Source: Cellulomonas citrea (GTDB lineage Bacteria > Actinomycetota > Actinomycetes > Actinomycetales > Cellulomonadaceae). From it: a stretch of DNA of 32,390 nt. Location of the stretch: the NCBI RefSeq assembly GCF_009829685.1, contig NZ_VWSD01000018.1, positions 1 through 32,390 on the forward strand, read 5' to 3'. Under the pieces are notes generated by a model, which was not told the DNA's origin, searched no databases, and saw only the letters and a list, made by a program, of their open reading frames with translations. Shown piece after piece: positions 15,138 through 23,025 of the stretch; the stretch's first letter is position 1; each line of letters starts with the position of its first letter. Both the position numbers and the translations under genes were made by a program.

Positions 15138-16096
15138 TGAGCGGCAGGGACCCCCTGAACCTCAGCCGCCGCGCGACCTACGTGCTGGCAGCCGCGAAGG
15201 CTATCGGGCAGCCACGCCAGCGGGTGGGGAGCGGAGAGCTTCTCGCGGCGCTCGCGGACGACGTCTGGGGTCCCGCGGGGATCACGCTCGCGCGGTGCGG
15301 TGCCGATGTCGACGCGGTGGTCGCGGGTGTCGAGGCGCTGCAGGAGCTCGGGCCCCGCACCTCCGGCACCGTGGCGTACTCGCCCGTCCTTGGACGAGTC
15401 CTGCGCAGCGCCACGGGCTATGCCCCGCTCAGGGCGCCGATCACCACGGAGCACCTCCTGCTCGGGCTGCTCGACGAACCGGACTCGGTGGCTGCGACGA
15501 TCCTGGAGGTGCTCGGCGTCCGGGTGCGCACGATTCGCACCGGCCTCGCGGACGTCGATCCTGTCCTGGCCGCGAGCGACGGGGATGGCCCCGGCGCACG
15601 CGTCCTGCGCTGGCCGGAGTCGATCGAGCTCAGCCATCCGCCGTCCAGCGTCTGGGCACTGATCGAGCCGCCCGAGCACGCTCATCTCCTCGCCGAGGGC
15701 ATCCTGAGCGGAGCGCGCCGGCAGCCGGAGGCCGGGCGGGAGATCCACGAGCTCGTCGTGCGTCCTGGCGGCCCCGGTGACCGGGTGCTTCTCGCGGTGG
15801 AGCGCGCGCCGTCCGGGCTGGGCGCCCGGGTTCGGCAGATCGAACCAGTACCCGCCGTCCCGTTCGAGAACGTGCACGAGGTCACGCCAACGATCGCTGG
15901 ATCTCTCCTGCGTCTGACCTGCGTGGTCGACGTCGACGACCTGCGGCCCCAGGCGAGGTACCTAGGACGACGCGTGCTCGGACGCATCGAGGCAGGGACC
16001 CGGACAGGGAGTCGCGACTTCCTGGACCGGGTGGCCGCGTGCCTCGACGGGGGGTGGGCACCCCAGGTCTCCGGGGTCGGCGATGCGTCCCAGTGA
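15137..16096 (+). CDS. Clp N-domain protein fused to an SRPBCC-like domain
   Basis: This 319-residue protein opens with two Clp-N (ClpC/ClpA N-domain) repeats. One, around residues 7-70, begins LNLSRRATYVLAAAKAIGQ. The second, around 78-142, contains the diagnostic TTEHLLLGLLDEPDSVAATILEVLGV. No AAA+ module follows. Instead residues from about 152 (WPESIELSHPPSSVWALIEPPEHAHLL) to 310 look like an SRPBCC/START lipid- or ligand-binding fold, by secondary-structure pattern only. Clp-N domains recognise substrates and adaptors for ClpC, so this may be an adaptor or decoy; that is inference. ATG 15137 is the first start that keeps repeat 1 intact; GTG 15134 and GTG 15029 are alternatives. It overlaps the next gene by 14 bp. 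Confidence 0.75.
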   Translation: MSGRDPLNLSRRATYVLAAAKAIGQPRQRVGSGELLAALADDVWGPAGITLARCGADVDAVVAGVEALQELGPRTSGTVAYSPVLGRVLRSATGYAPLRAPITTEHLLLGLLDEPDSVAATILEVLGVRVRTIRTGLADVDPVLAASDGDGPGARVLRWPESIELSHPPSSVWALIEPPEHAHLLAEGILSGARRQPEAGREIHELVVRPGGPGDRVLLAVERAPSGLGARVRQIEPVPAVPFENVHEVTPTIAGSLLRLTCVVDVDDLRPQARYLGRRVLGRIEAGTRTGSRDFLDRVAACLDGGWAPQVSGVGDASQ

Positions 16097-16862
16097 TCTG
16101 ACGCCGGAGTACTTCCTCGTCTGTTCCCTCCTGATCTCGACGAGCATCGGTGTCATGCTCGTGCGGCCGCGACCCCTGGGGCTGCGCGGTGAACGCATGC
16201 CACGACTGATCGGCTCGTATCTGCTGCGCATCGCGGTGCTGGTTGCTCTCGCTCTTCTCGCGCGCGACCTTGGAGGCGCCCCGGTGGCGCAGTTCCTGGA
16301 CGCGGCCGGCGCCCTCGGTGCCGTCAGCTGGGTGCGCACGCGGCTCGACCCCGGGTCCGGATCCGCCGCGCCGGTCCTCGTCGGCCTCGTCGCCGTCTCA
16401 CTGCTGTCCGTCTCCTGGCAGTACCTCGTTCTGCGGCCCTTCTCGGACCGGCAGATCGGACGCCGGCTCGACCAGGTCTTCGCGACGACGGGCAGGGCCG
16501 AGCACACCGTGATGACCATCGGATCAGCGGTCCTGGGGTGTCTCGAGGAGGTCGTGTTCCGCGCCCTTCTGCCGACGCTCTTGTACACCCGAGGGGCCGG
16601 CGTCGCTCTGGCGGTGGTCGCGCCTACCGTTGTCTTCGTCGCGCTGCATGTGGAGCAGAAGGCGGTGGGACTGGTCAACGCCACTGTCGTTGGCGTCGTC
16701 CTCATGGCGGTCTACCTGGTCACCGGGCAGCTGCTCTGGGTGATCGCTCTCCATGCCACTGCCAACGTGCTCGCGCTGGGCGTCGAACCCGAGATCCGCA
16801 GGATGAGGGAGCGGCGGATCGTTCGGCGCGCGATCGAAGCCCGCGGGTCGGCGGCCGTGTGA
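16083..16862 (+). CDS. CPBP family intramembrane glutamic protease (Abi/Rce1-like)
   Basis: This 259-residue membrane protein has about seven hydrophobic segments and all three CPBP motifs. These are EExxxR as E155-E156-VVF-R160, FxxxH as F185-VAL-H189, and HxxxN as H224-ATA-N228. Family members cleave prenylated or membrane substrates, or act in bacteriocin self-immunity, so the protease should be active at the membrane. Its ATG lies inside the end of the Clp-N gene, so the two are cotranscribed and probably coupled. Codon use departs from the neighbours: 15 of its first 60 codons end in A or T, compared with 5 of 60 in argS. A stable hairpin follows six bases after the stop. The substrate is unknown. 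Confidence 0.9.
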   Translation: MRPSDLTPEYFLVCSLLISTSIGVMLVRPRPLGLRGERMPRLIGSYLLRIAVLVALALLARDLGGAPVAQFLDAAGALGAVSWVRTRLDPGSGSAAPVLVGLVAVSLLSVSWQYLVLRPFSDRQIGRRLDQVFATTGRAEHTVMTIGSAVLGCLEEVVFRALLPTLLYTRGAGVALAVVAPTVVFVALHVEQKAVGLVNATVVGVVLMAVYLVTGQLLWVIALHATANVLALGVEPEIRRMRERRIVRRAIEARGSAAV

Positions 16863-16868
16863 GCGGTT

Positions 16869-16900
16869 GCCGAGCGGTCGTCGATCGGCGACCGCTCGGC
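16869..16900 (+). terminator. strong stem-loop between the CPBP gene and a small ORF
   Basis: GCCGAGCGGTCG (16869-16880) pairs perfectly with CGACCGCTCGGC (16889-16900), a 12-bp stem with an 8-base loop. It begins six bases after the CPBP stop and ends six bases before the ATG of the small ORF. It may terminate most transcripts or limit access to that start codon. Confidence 0.6.
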
Positions 16901-16906
16901 GGTCAG

Positions 16907-17035
16907 ATGATGCTCGAGGTCCCGGTGCAGAGCACCCCGGTCCCGCTCGACGTGCATCGCTTCGCTGCCGAGAAGGACGTCATGATCGTGGATCCTGCCG
17001 GGACGATCTACCGACTGCCGAAGGGGGCGCCGTGA
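16907..17035 (+). CDS. small protein of unknown function, 42 residues
   Basis: The frame opens with two adjacent ATG codons (16907, 16910) and encodes MMLEVPVQSTPVPL, then an acidic/hydrophobic stretch ending IVDPAGTIYRLPKGAP. I recognise no family. The stop overlaps the GTG of the next gene by four bases (GTGA), which supports real, coupled translation. A GTG at 16859 that overlaps the CPBP stop would give a 58-residue version reading through the hairpin. The shorter form is preferred because the extra residues are Arg-rich and match the hairpin arms. The linkage resembles small partner or antitoxin genes, but no function is assigned. Confidence 0.5.
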   Translation: MMLEVPVQSTPVPLDVHRFAAEKDVMIVDPAGTIYRLPKGAP

Positions 17036-17610
17036 CCGGCCCGGTGCGGTACACCGAGCACTGGAGCTCGCAGACTGGGCGCCCGTTCCCTGAGTGTCAT
17101 TGGATGACCCTCGACGAGGCGCGCGCGCGGTACGCGACGCTGGACCGCTCGTTCGTCGTGGTGGACGCGTCGCAGGTGATCGACGAGCAGACCGTCCAGG
17201 CTCGGTGGACGGTCGGTTTCGCACCGAACGGCTGGGTGAGGGCACGGTTCTTCTCCCCGGTCGGGTCGGTCACTCACCTCACCGACTACGCCCCGATCGA
17301 CGGTCGGTTGTGGCGGTCGCGAACGATCGACTACACCTACCCCGACGACGAGCACGAGTACGTCGAGTTCCAGGCCCTGCGGCACGTCACCTGCGCGTTC
17401 GAGCCGGACGGGTCGGCCACCGTCATCATCGTGGACAAGGAGCACTCGACGAAGGACGTGGGCACCAGTGAGCACGTCCACAGCGAGGGGTTCTGGATGG
17501 ACCGACCCGCGTTCGGCGACTGGGACGACCTGACCGACAAGAGCTACGGCATCCCCCCGACTGAGCCCGGGTGGCAGTCAAGGCCCCCCTCACCGGTGAG
17601 CTCGATCTGA
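17032..17610 (+). CDS. unrecognised 192-residue protein
   Basis: The GTG at 17032 overlaps the previous stop (GTGA). The soluble product begins VTGPVRYTEHWSSQTGRPFPE and is rich in aromatic and acidic residues. Alternating beta-strand-like segments (RSFVVVDASQV, VQARWTVGFAPNGWVRARFFSPVG, YVEFQALRHVTCAFEPDGSATVIIVDKEH) suggest an all-beta or alpha/beta domain. The C-terminal part, from about residue 150, is Trp/Asp/Pro-rich with EGFWMDRPAFGDWDD. No signal peptide, membrane segment or catalytic motif is evident. Only 5 of its first 60 codons end in A or T, like the housekeeping genes and unlike the CPBP gene. It could be an immunity-type or ligand-binding protein, but I cannot assign a family. 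Confidence 0.7.
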   Translation: MTGPVRYTEHWSSQTGRPFPECHWMTLDEARARYATLDRSFVVVDASQVIDEQTVQARWTVGFAPNGWVRARFFSPVGSVTHLTDYAPIDGRLWRSRTIDYTYPDDEHEYVEFQALRHVTCAFEPDGSATVIIVDKEHSTKDVGTSEHVHSEGFWMDRPAFGDWDDLTDKSYGIPPTEPGWQSRPPSPVSSI

Positions 17611-17679
17611 GGTCGCCCGGCGGCCAGTCGCTCTGCCGACCGCCATCTGGCCGGTGTTCTCGCAGGTCACCCGGCATGG

Positions 17680-17715
17680 CGAAGGGCGCGACCCCAGTGG
17701 AGGTCGCGCCCTTCG
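17680..17715. terminator. bidirectional stem-loop between the unknown gene and tRNA-Arg
   Basis: CGAAGGGCGCGACC (17680-17693) and GGTCGCGCCCTTCG (17702-17715) form a perfect 14-bp stem with an 8-base loop. On the minus strand it starts eight bases after the tRNA 3' end, the usual place for a tRNA terminator. On the plus strand it lies 70 bases after the stop of the 192-residue gene. It probably serves both. Confidence 0.75.
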
Positions 17716-17722
17716 ACGAACG

Positions 17723-17795
17723 TGCGCCTGACAGGATTCGAACCTGCGACCTTCTGCTCCGGAGGCAGACGCTCTATCCACTGAGCTACAGGCGC
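17723..17795 (-). tRNA. tRNA-Arg (anticodon CCG)
   Basis: The 73-base minus-strand sequence folds as a full cloverleaf. The acceptor arms are GCGCCTG and CAGGCGC with discriminator A. The D arm contains TAGCTCAGTGGATAGAGC. The anticodon loop CTCCGGA gives anticodon CCG, which reads CGG. The T arm contains GGTTCGAATCC. CCA is not encoded. A TAGGGT hexamer at 17830-17825 on the minus strand is a possible -10, about 30 bases upstream. A 14-bp stem-loop follows the 3' end. The placement next to argS, which charges this tRNA, is common in actinobacteria. Confidence 0.97.
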
Positions 17796-17798
17796 GGG

Positions 17799-17814
17799 AC
17801 GCCCTCGCGGGCGT
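17799..17814 (-). terminator. small stem-loop between the gntR gene and tRNA-Arg
   Basis: ACGCCC-TCGC-GGGCGT (plus-strand reading) forms a 6-bp stem. It lies between the end of the regulator gene and the tRNA 5' end, so it may end the regulator message or form part of the tRNA leader. Confidence 0.35.
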
Positions 17815-17830
17815 TCGGGGGACGACCCTA

Positions 17831-18496
17831 TCAGCCCTCGGGCTCGTCGAGCAGCGCCGAGAGGTAGTCGGCGGTCTCGCGGCCGGCGCCACCGGCGTCC
17901 TGCTCGATGATCGTGCGCACCAGACCGTCGTGCGCCGCGGCCCCGTGGGTGTCGCCGTCGGTGACGAAGTTGAACCGGATGTTCTCGCCGATGGCGTCGA
18001 TGAGGTTGTCGTACAGGTCGATGAGCACCGGGTTGCCGGAGGCCCGCACGATCGCGCGGTGCAGCGACAGGTCGGTCTCGACCATCGCGTCGAGGTCACC
18101 GGCCAGGTAGGCGTCGCGCCGCTGGGTGCGGGCCGTCTCGATCGCGGCGGCCTCGGCCGGGGTGCGGCGGCGGGCGGCCAGCCGGGCGGCCTCGACCTCG
18201 AGCGCGCGGCGCACCTCCACCACGTCGGACTGGCGGGCGTCGGCGATCTGGCGGCCCATGGTGACGGCCAGCTCGGAGACGCCGAGCACGTAGGTGCCCG
18301 ACCCCTGCCGCCGCTCCACGAGCCCGGAGTGCACGAGTGCCTGGACGGCCTCGCGCACGGTGTTGCGGCCCACGCCGAGCAGCTCGACGAGTGCCGGCTC
18401 GGTCGGGATGCGGGTGCCCACCGGCCACTGCCCCGACACGATCCGGGACCGCAGCTCCTCGACGGTCGCGTCGATCAGTCCTGGTCTGCGCGCCAT
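17831..18496 (-). CDS. FadR/GntR family transcriptional regulator with FCD domain
   Basis: This 221-residue protein has a winged helix-turn-helix at residues 7-72 ([27 protein letters not shown], then [11 protein letters not shown]). A helical FCD ligand-binding domain spans about residues 90-215. FCD domains usually bind a metal through one Asp and three His. D142 and H146 ([10 protein letters not shown]) and H189 (AAAHDGL) fit, but the last expected His near the C-terminus appears to be Tyr211, so metal binding may be altered. The ATG at 18496 has GAGGAC about nine bases upstream. It diverges from argS, with 115 bp between them, and ends 35 bp before tRNA-Arg. No metabolic target gene adjoins it, so its effector is unknown. 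Confidence 0.88.
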   Translation of the reverse strand: MARRPGLIDATVEELRSRIVSGQWPVGTRIPTEPALVELLGVGRNTVREAVQALVHSGLVERRQGSGTYVLGVSELAVTMGRQIADARQSDVVEVRRALEVEAARLAARRRTPAEAAAIETARTQRRDAYLAGDLDAMVETDLSLHRAIVRASGNPVLIDLYDNLIDAIGENIRFNFVTDGDTHGAAAHDGLVRTIIEQDAGGAGRETADYLSALLDEPEG

Positions 18497-18599
18497 CGCG
18501 TCAACGTCCTCGTCCCGGCATGGGTCTCAGTGTTCCACGCCGGGAGGTCCGCCGGGGCCGATCGTCCTATGTGCGGCACGGTGGTGGTCGGCTCCTCGG

Positions 18600-18605
18600 T
18601 ACGCT
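18600..18605 (+). promoter_or_regulatory. -10 hexamer for leaderless argS mRNA
   Basis: TACGCT ends exactly six bases before the argS ATG at 18612. There is no ribosome binding site between, so the transcript is probably leaderless. No good -35 box is visible 17 bases upstream. Confidence 0.5.
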
Positions 18606-18611
18606 GACCGA

Positions 18612-20291
18612 ATGACCCCCGCACAGCTCGCCGCGGCCCTGCGGGCCGCACTGCTGAACGCCGTCGAGGACGGCACCCTCGCACTCGACCCCGCGCAGGT
18701 CCCTGCGCAGGTGCACCTGGAGCGACCGCGGCAGCGCGAGCACGGCGACTGGGCGACCAACGTGGCCCTGCAGCTGGCCAAGCCGGCCGGCACCAACCCG
18801 CGTGCCCTGGCCACCGACCTGGCCGCACGCCTGTCGAGCACCCCGGGGGTCGCAGCCGTCGAGATCGCCGGCCCGGGCTTCCTCAACATCCGGCTCGACA
18901 CCGCTGCCGCCGGTGAGCTGGCGCGCACCATCGTCGAGCAGGGCCCCGCCTACGGGCGCGGGGACAGCCTCGCCGGGCAGAGCGTCAACCTGGAGTTCGT
19001 CTCGGCCAACCCGACCGGTCCGCTGCACATCGGCGGGGTGCGCTGGGCCGCGGTGGGGGACTCCCTCGCCCGCGTCCTGACGGCTGCCGGTGCCCGCGTC
19101 GAGCGCGAGTACTACTTCAACGACCACGGTGCGCAGATCGACCGGTTCGCCCGCTCGCTGCTGGCCCGCGCCCGCGGCCTGGAGGCCCCGGAGGACGGCT
19201 ACGGCGGCCAGTACATCTCCGACATCGCCGACCGGGTGATCGCCGACGCGGCGGCCGCCGGTGAGCCCGACCCGCGCACGCTCGACGACGCCGAGGCCAC
19301 CGAGGCGTTCCGCCGCCGCGGGGTCGACCTCATGTTCGACGAGATCAAGGCCTCGCTGGCCGACTTCGGCGTGCACTTCGACGTCTACTTCCACGAGGAC
19401 GCGCTGCACTCCTCGGGCGCCGTCGACCGGGCGGTGGCGCGGCTGCGCGCGGCCGGGCACATCTACGAGCAGGACGGCGCGACGTGGCTGCGCACCACGG
19501 ACTTCGGCGACGACAAGGACCGCGTCGTCATCAAGTCCGACGGCGAGGCCGCCTACATCGCCGGGGACATCGCCTACTACCTCGACAAGCGCGAGCGCGG
19601 TTTCGACCGGGTCGTCATCATGCTGGGCGCCGACCACCACGGGTACATCGGCCGGATGATGGCCGTGTGCGCGGCGTTCGGTGACACCCCGCGGGTCAAC
19701 CTCGAGATCCTCATCGGCCAGCTGGTCAACCTGGTCAAGGACGGCGAACCGGTGCGGATGAGCAAGCGCGCCGGCACCGTCGTGACGATCGACGACCTGG
19801 TGGACGCGGTCGGCGTCGACGCGGCGCGGTACTCGCTCGTGCGCTCGTCCTACGACACCTCGATCGACCTGGACCTCGACCTGCTGGCCAAGGCCACCAA
19901 CGAGAACCCGGTGTTCTACGTGCAGTACGCCCACGCCCGCACGGTCAACGTCGCGCGCAACGCGGCCGCGGCCGGGGTGCGCCGGGCCGACGGGTTCGAC
20001 GCGAGCCTGCTCGACCACGAGTCGGAGGCCGTGCTGCTGGGCCAGCTCGCCGAGCTGCCGCGCGTGGTGGAGCAGGCCGCGACCGTGCGCGAGCCGCACC
20101 GCGTCGCGCGCTACCTGGAGGAGCTCGCCGGGGCGTACCACAAGTGGTACGACCAGCGCCGCGTCACCCCGTTCGGGGACGAGGAGGTGTCCGACGTGCA
20201 CCGCACCCGGCTCTGGCTCAACGATGCGACGACCCAGGTGCTCGCCACCGGGCTGGGGCTGCTCGGGGTCAGTGCCCCGGAGCGGATGTGA
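18612..20291 (+). CDS. argS: arginyl-tRNA synthetase
   Basis: This 559-residue class I synthetase attaches arginine to tRNA-Arg. The N-terminal additional domain (about residues 1-110) includes [16 protein letters not shown] and GPGFLNIRL. The HIGH-type motif is in [19 protein letters not shown], and the KMSKS-type signature is RMSKRAG at residues 382-388. The C-terminal anticodon-binding domain contains YVQYAHAR and ends [12 protein letters not shown]. The length is normal. I chose the ATG at 18612, just after a leaderless-type -10; earlier in-frame codons run back over the gntR start. The lysA gene overlaps its stop. It heads the argS-lysA-hom-thrC-thrB block, and the tRNA it may charge lies 0.8 kb upstream. 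Confidence 0.97.
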   Translation: MTPAQLAAALRAALLNAVEDGTLALDPAQVPAQVHLERPRQREHGDWATNVALQLAKPAGTNPRALATDLAARLSSTPGVAAVEIAGPGFLNIRLDTAAAGELARTIVEQGPAYGRGDSLAGQSVNLEFVSANPTGPLHIGGVRWAAVGDSLARVLTAAGARVEREYYFNDHGAQIDRFARSLLARARGLEAPEDGYGGQYISDIADRVIADAAAAGEPDPRTLDDAEATEAFRRRGVDLMFDEIKASLADFGVHFDVYFHEDALHSSGAVDRAVARLRAAGHIYEQDGATWLRTTDFGDDKDRVVIKSDGEAAYIAGDIAYYLDKRERGFDRVVIMLGADHHGYIGRMMAVCAAFGDTPRVNLEILIGQLVNLVKDGEPVRMSKRAGTVVTIDDLVDAVGVDAARYSLVRSSYDTSIDLDLDLLAKATNENPVFYVQYAHARTVNVARNAAAAGVRRADGFDASLLDHESEAVLLGQLAELPRVVEQAATVREPHRVARYLEELAGAYHKWYDQRRVTPFGDEEVSDVHRTRLWLNDATTQVLATGLGLLGVSAPERM

Positions 20292-21670
20292 ACGAGCCGG
20301 CGGACGCCCGCGGCCCGTTGGGATCGCCCTGGTCGGCCTCGGTCGAGCGGGGCGAGGACGGTGCGCTGCGTGTCGGCGGCCTCGACGTGCGGGCGCTCGC
20401 CGACGAGCACGGCACCCCGGCCTACGTGCTCGACGAGCTCGACCTGCGGGCCCGGGCGCGGGTGCTGCGCCTGGTGTTCCAGGCCGCGTTCGCCGAGATC
20501 GGCACCGGTGTCGACGTGTACTACGCCGGCAAGGCGTTCCTGTCGGTGGCCGTCGCGCGCTGGGTCGCCGACGAGGGCCTCCTGGTGGACACCTCGACGG
20601 GTGGTGAGCTCGGCGTCGCGCTGTTCGCGGGTGTCCCGGGGGAGCGCATCGGGCTGCACGGCAACAACAAGTCGGACGGCGAGATCGCCCGGGCGCTCGA
20701 CGCCCGGGTCGGACGCATCGTGCTCGACTCGCTCGACGAGGTGGACCGCGTCGCGGATGCGGTGGCCCGCCGCGCGACCGGCCCGGCCCGCGTCATGGTC
20801 CGGCTCACCACGGGCGTGCACGCCGGCGGCCACGAGTACATCGCGACCAGCCACGAGGACCAGAAGTTCGGGCTGTCGATCGCCCCGGCGCCCGACGGCG
20901 GCGACAGCCCGGCGATGACGGCGCTGCTCGCGGTGCTGGCCCGTCCCGAGCTGGAGCTCATCGGGCTGCACGCGCACATCGGCTCGCAGGTGCTCGACCC
21001 GGCGGGGTTCGCCGCGGTGACCGCCAAGGTGCTCGCGGTGCGCGCCGAGCTGGCCGCCCGCACGGGCGTCCTCGTCCCGGAGGTGGACCTCGGCGGCGGG
21101 TTCGGCATCGCCTACCTGCCGCAGGACGTCGCGCTGGCCCCCGAGCGCATCGCCAAGGAGCTGGCCAGCGCCGCGGCCGAGGCTGCCGCCGGGCTGGGCA
21201 CCCCGCTGCCGCGCTTCTCGATCGAGCCCGGCCGGGCCGTCGTCGGGCCGGCGGGTCTCACGCTCTACCGGGTGGGCACCGTCAAGCCGGTGCAGCTCTC
21301 GGACGGGACCGTGCGCACCTACGTGTCGGTGGACGGCGGGATGAGCGACAACATCCGCCCGGCGCTGTACGGCGCCGCCTACCACGCCGTGCTCGCCGAC
21401 CGGGTCGGCTCACCGGACCTGGTCCAGGCCCGGGTCGTCGGCAAGCACTGCGAGTCCGGCGACATCGTCGTGCACGACTGCCTGCTGCCGGCCGATGTGC
21501 GCCGCGGTGACCTGCTCGCGGTGGCGGCGACCGGTGCCTACGGGCGGTCGATGGCCTCCAACTACAACCTCGTGCCGCGCCCGCCGGTGGTGGCGGTGGC
21601 CGACGGGGTGTCCCGGGTGCTCATCCGCCGGGAGACCGAGAAGGACCTGCTCGCGCTCGACCAGGGCTGA
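20288..21670 (+). CDS. lysA: diaminopimelate decarboxylase
   Basis: This 460-residue enzyme catalyses the last step of lysine biosynthesis, meso-diaminopimelate to lysine plus CO2. It is a fold-type III PLP enzyme: K82 in VYYAGKAFL binds the cofactor, HIGSQ and GGGFGIAY are the expected barrel motifs, and CESGD near the C-terminus supplies the second active-site cysteine. The start is GTG at 20288, overlapping the argS stop by four bases (GTGA), so translation is coupled. The in-frame ATG at 20144 lies well inside argS and is rejected. The argS-lysA overlap is a known actinobacterial arrangement. Confidence 0.96.
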   Translation: MNEPADARGPLGSPWSASVERGEDGALRVGGLDVRALADEHGTPAYVLDELDLRARARVLRLVFQAAFAEIGTGVDVYYAGKAFLSVAVARWVADEGLLVDTSTGGELGVALFAGVPGERIGLHGNNKSDGEIARALDARVGRIVLDSLDEVDRVADAVARRATGPARVMVRLTTGVHAGGHEYIATSHEDQKFGLSIAPAPDGGDSPAMTALLAVLARPELELIGLHAHIGSQVLDPAGFAAVTAKVLAVRAELAARTGVLVPEVDLGGGFGIAYLPQDVALAPERIAKELASAAAEAAAGLGTPLPRFSIEPGRAVVGPAGLTLYRVGTVKPVQLSDGTVRTYVSVDGGMSDNIRPALYGAAYHAVLADRVGSPDLVQARVVGKHCESGDIVVHDCLLPADVRRGDLLAVAATGAYGRSMASNYNLVPRPPVVAVADGVSRVLIRRETEKDLLALDQG

Positions 21671-21708
21671 GGGGCGGACAGGCTCACCGCCCCCCGTCGG
21701 CTTCGCCC

Positions 21709-21714
21709 TATCCT
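21709..21714 (+). promoter_or_regulatory. -10 hexamer upstream of hom
   Basis: TATCCT lies 30 bases before the hom GTG. The ribosome binding site GAGGAGAGG falls between them. It would give hom-thrC-thrB their own short-leader transcript in addition to read-through from argS-lysA. No leader peptide, attenuator hairpin or riboswitch is visible in the 74-bp gap. Confidence 0.45.
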
Positions 21715-21744
21715 GGGCCCCGTTCCCGAGGAGAGGTCAGGTCG

Positions 21745-23025
21745 GTGCCGGACGCGTTGAAGGTGGCTGTGCTCGGCTGCGGTGTGGTCGGCACCCAGGT
21801 GGTCCGGCTCCTCACCGAGCAGGCCGACGACCTGACCGCCCGCACCGGGGCGCGGCTCGAGCTCGTCGGGGTCGCGGTGCGCTCGCTGGACGCCGAGCGC
21901 GACCCGGTGGTCGACCGCGCGCTGCTCACCACCGACGCCGCCGAGCTGGTGACGCGCGCCGACCTCGTCGTCGAGCTCATGGGTGGGGTCGAGCCGGCGC
22001 GCACGCTGCTGCTGTCCGCGATCGAGCACGGCGCCAGCGTCGTCACCGCCAACAAGGCGCTGCTCGCGGCCGACGGACCCACGTTGTACGCCGCGGCCGA
22101 CGCGGCCGGGGTCGACCTGTACTTCGAGGCCGCGGTCGCCGGTGCGGTCCCGGTGGTGCGCGCGGTGCGCGAGTCGCTGGCCGGGGACACCGTGCGCCGC
22201 GTGCTCGGCATCGTCAACGGCACCACGAACTTCGTGCTCGACACGATGGCCTCCGACGACCTCGACCTCGAGCGGGCCGTCAAGGACGCCCAGCGCCTGG
22301 GCTACGCCGAGGCCGACCCGACCGCCGACGTCGAGGGCTTCGACGCCGCCGCCAAGGCCGCGATCCTCGCCTCGCTGGCGTTCCACACCCGCGTCTCGCT
22401 CGACGACGTCGCCCGTGAGGGCATCACGGGCCTCACCGACGAGGACGTCGCCTGGGCCGCGCGTACCGGGCACGTGCTCAAGCTGCTCGCGGTGGCCGAA
22501 CGGCTCGACGGCGGCATCAGCGTGCGGGTGCACCCCGCGCTCGTCCCGCTCGAGCACCCGCTGGCCGGTGTGCGCGGGGCGTTCAACGCCGTCTTCGTCG
22601 AGGCCGAGGCCGCCGGTCAGCTCATGTTCTACGGCCCGGGTGCGGGCGGGGTGCCGACGGCGTCGGCCGTGCTCGGCGACCTCGTCTCGGTCGCCCGGCA
22701 CCGGGTGGTCGGCGGGCGCGGCCCGGCCGAGTCGTTCTACGCCGAGCTGCCGGTGCTGCCCGCGCACGCCGCGGTCTCCCGGTTCCAGGTGCGGCTCGAC
22801 GTGGCCGACCGGCCCGGCGTGCTCGCCCAGGTCGCCGCGGCGCTGGCCAACCTCGGGGTGTCCATCGAAGCCGTCCGCCAGACGCCCACCGGCACCGGCC
22901 CCGCCCACCTGGTGATCTCCACCCACGCGGCCACCGAGGCTGCGCGGGCGGCGACGGTCGAGGCCCTGGCGGCGCTGCCCGTCGTCGACCGTGTCGTGTC
23001 CGTCCTGCGAGTCGAGGGAGCCTGA
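21745..23025 (+). CDS. hom: homoserine dehydrogenase
   Basis: This 426-residue enzyme reduces aspartate semialdehyde to homoserine, the branch toward threonine and methionine. The Rossmann dinucleotide site is [14 protein letters not shown] near the N-terminus. The catalytic domain has [12 protein letters not shown] and [14 protein letters not shown], with [25 protein letters not shown]-terminal ACT domain (from about residue 345, [23 protein letters not shown]) is the usual site for threonine feedback inhibition. The start is GTG at 21745 behind GAGGAGAGG. The stop shares its last base with the thrC ATG. The length is typical for the actinobacterial single-function enzyme, not the fused aspartokinase form. 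Confidence 0.97.
   Translation: MPDALKVAVLGCGVVGTQVVRLLTEQADDLTARTGARLELVGVAVRSLDAERDPVVDRALLTTDAAELVTRADLVVELMGGVEPARTLLLSAIEHGASVVTANKALLAADGPTLYAAADAAGVDLYFEAAVAGAVPVVRAVRESLAGDTVRRVLGIVNGTTNFVLDTMASDDLDLERAVKDAQRLGYAEADPTADVEGFDAAAKAAILASLAFHTRVSLDDVAREGITGLTDEDVAWAARTGHVLKLLAVAERLDGGISVRVHPALVPLEHPLAGVRGAFNAVFVEAEAAGQLMFYGPGAGGVPTASAVLGDLVSVARHRVVGGRGPAESFYAELPVLPAHAAVSRFQVRLDVADRPGVLAQVAAALANLGVSIEAVRQTPTGTGPAHLVISTHAATEAARAATVEALAALPVVDRVVSVLRVEGA

Noticed and set aside
14655-17722. Integration of the Clp-N/CPBP block at the tRNA-Arg 3' end
   Set aside because: The block lies on the 3' side of the tRNA, as islands do, but I found no second copy of the tRNA 3' end, no integrase and no flanking direct repeat.
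17571-17867. Plus-strand ORF of 98 residues across the tRNA gene
   Set aside because: Its middle part (DRIRTCDLLLRRQTLYPLSY) is simply the antisense translation of tRNA-Arg, a well-known false gene.
21671-21744. Riboswitch or threonine leader upstream of hom
   Set aside because: The 74-bp spacer is too short and has no leader peptide rich in Thr or Ile and no attenuator hairpins.
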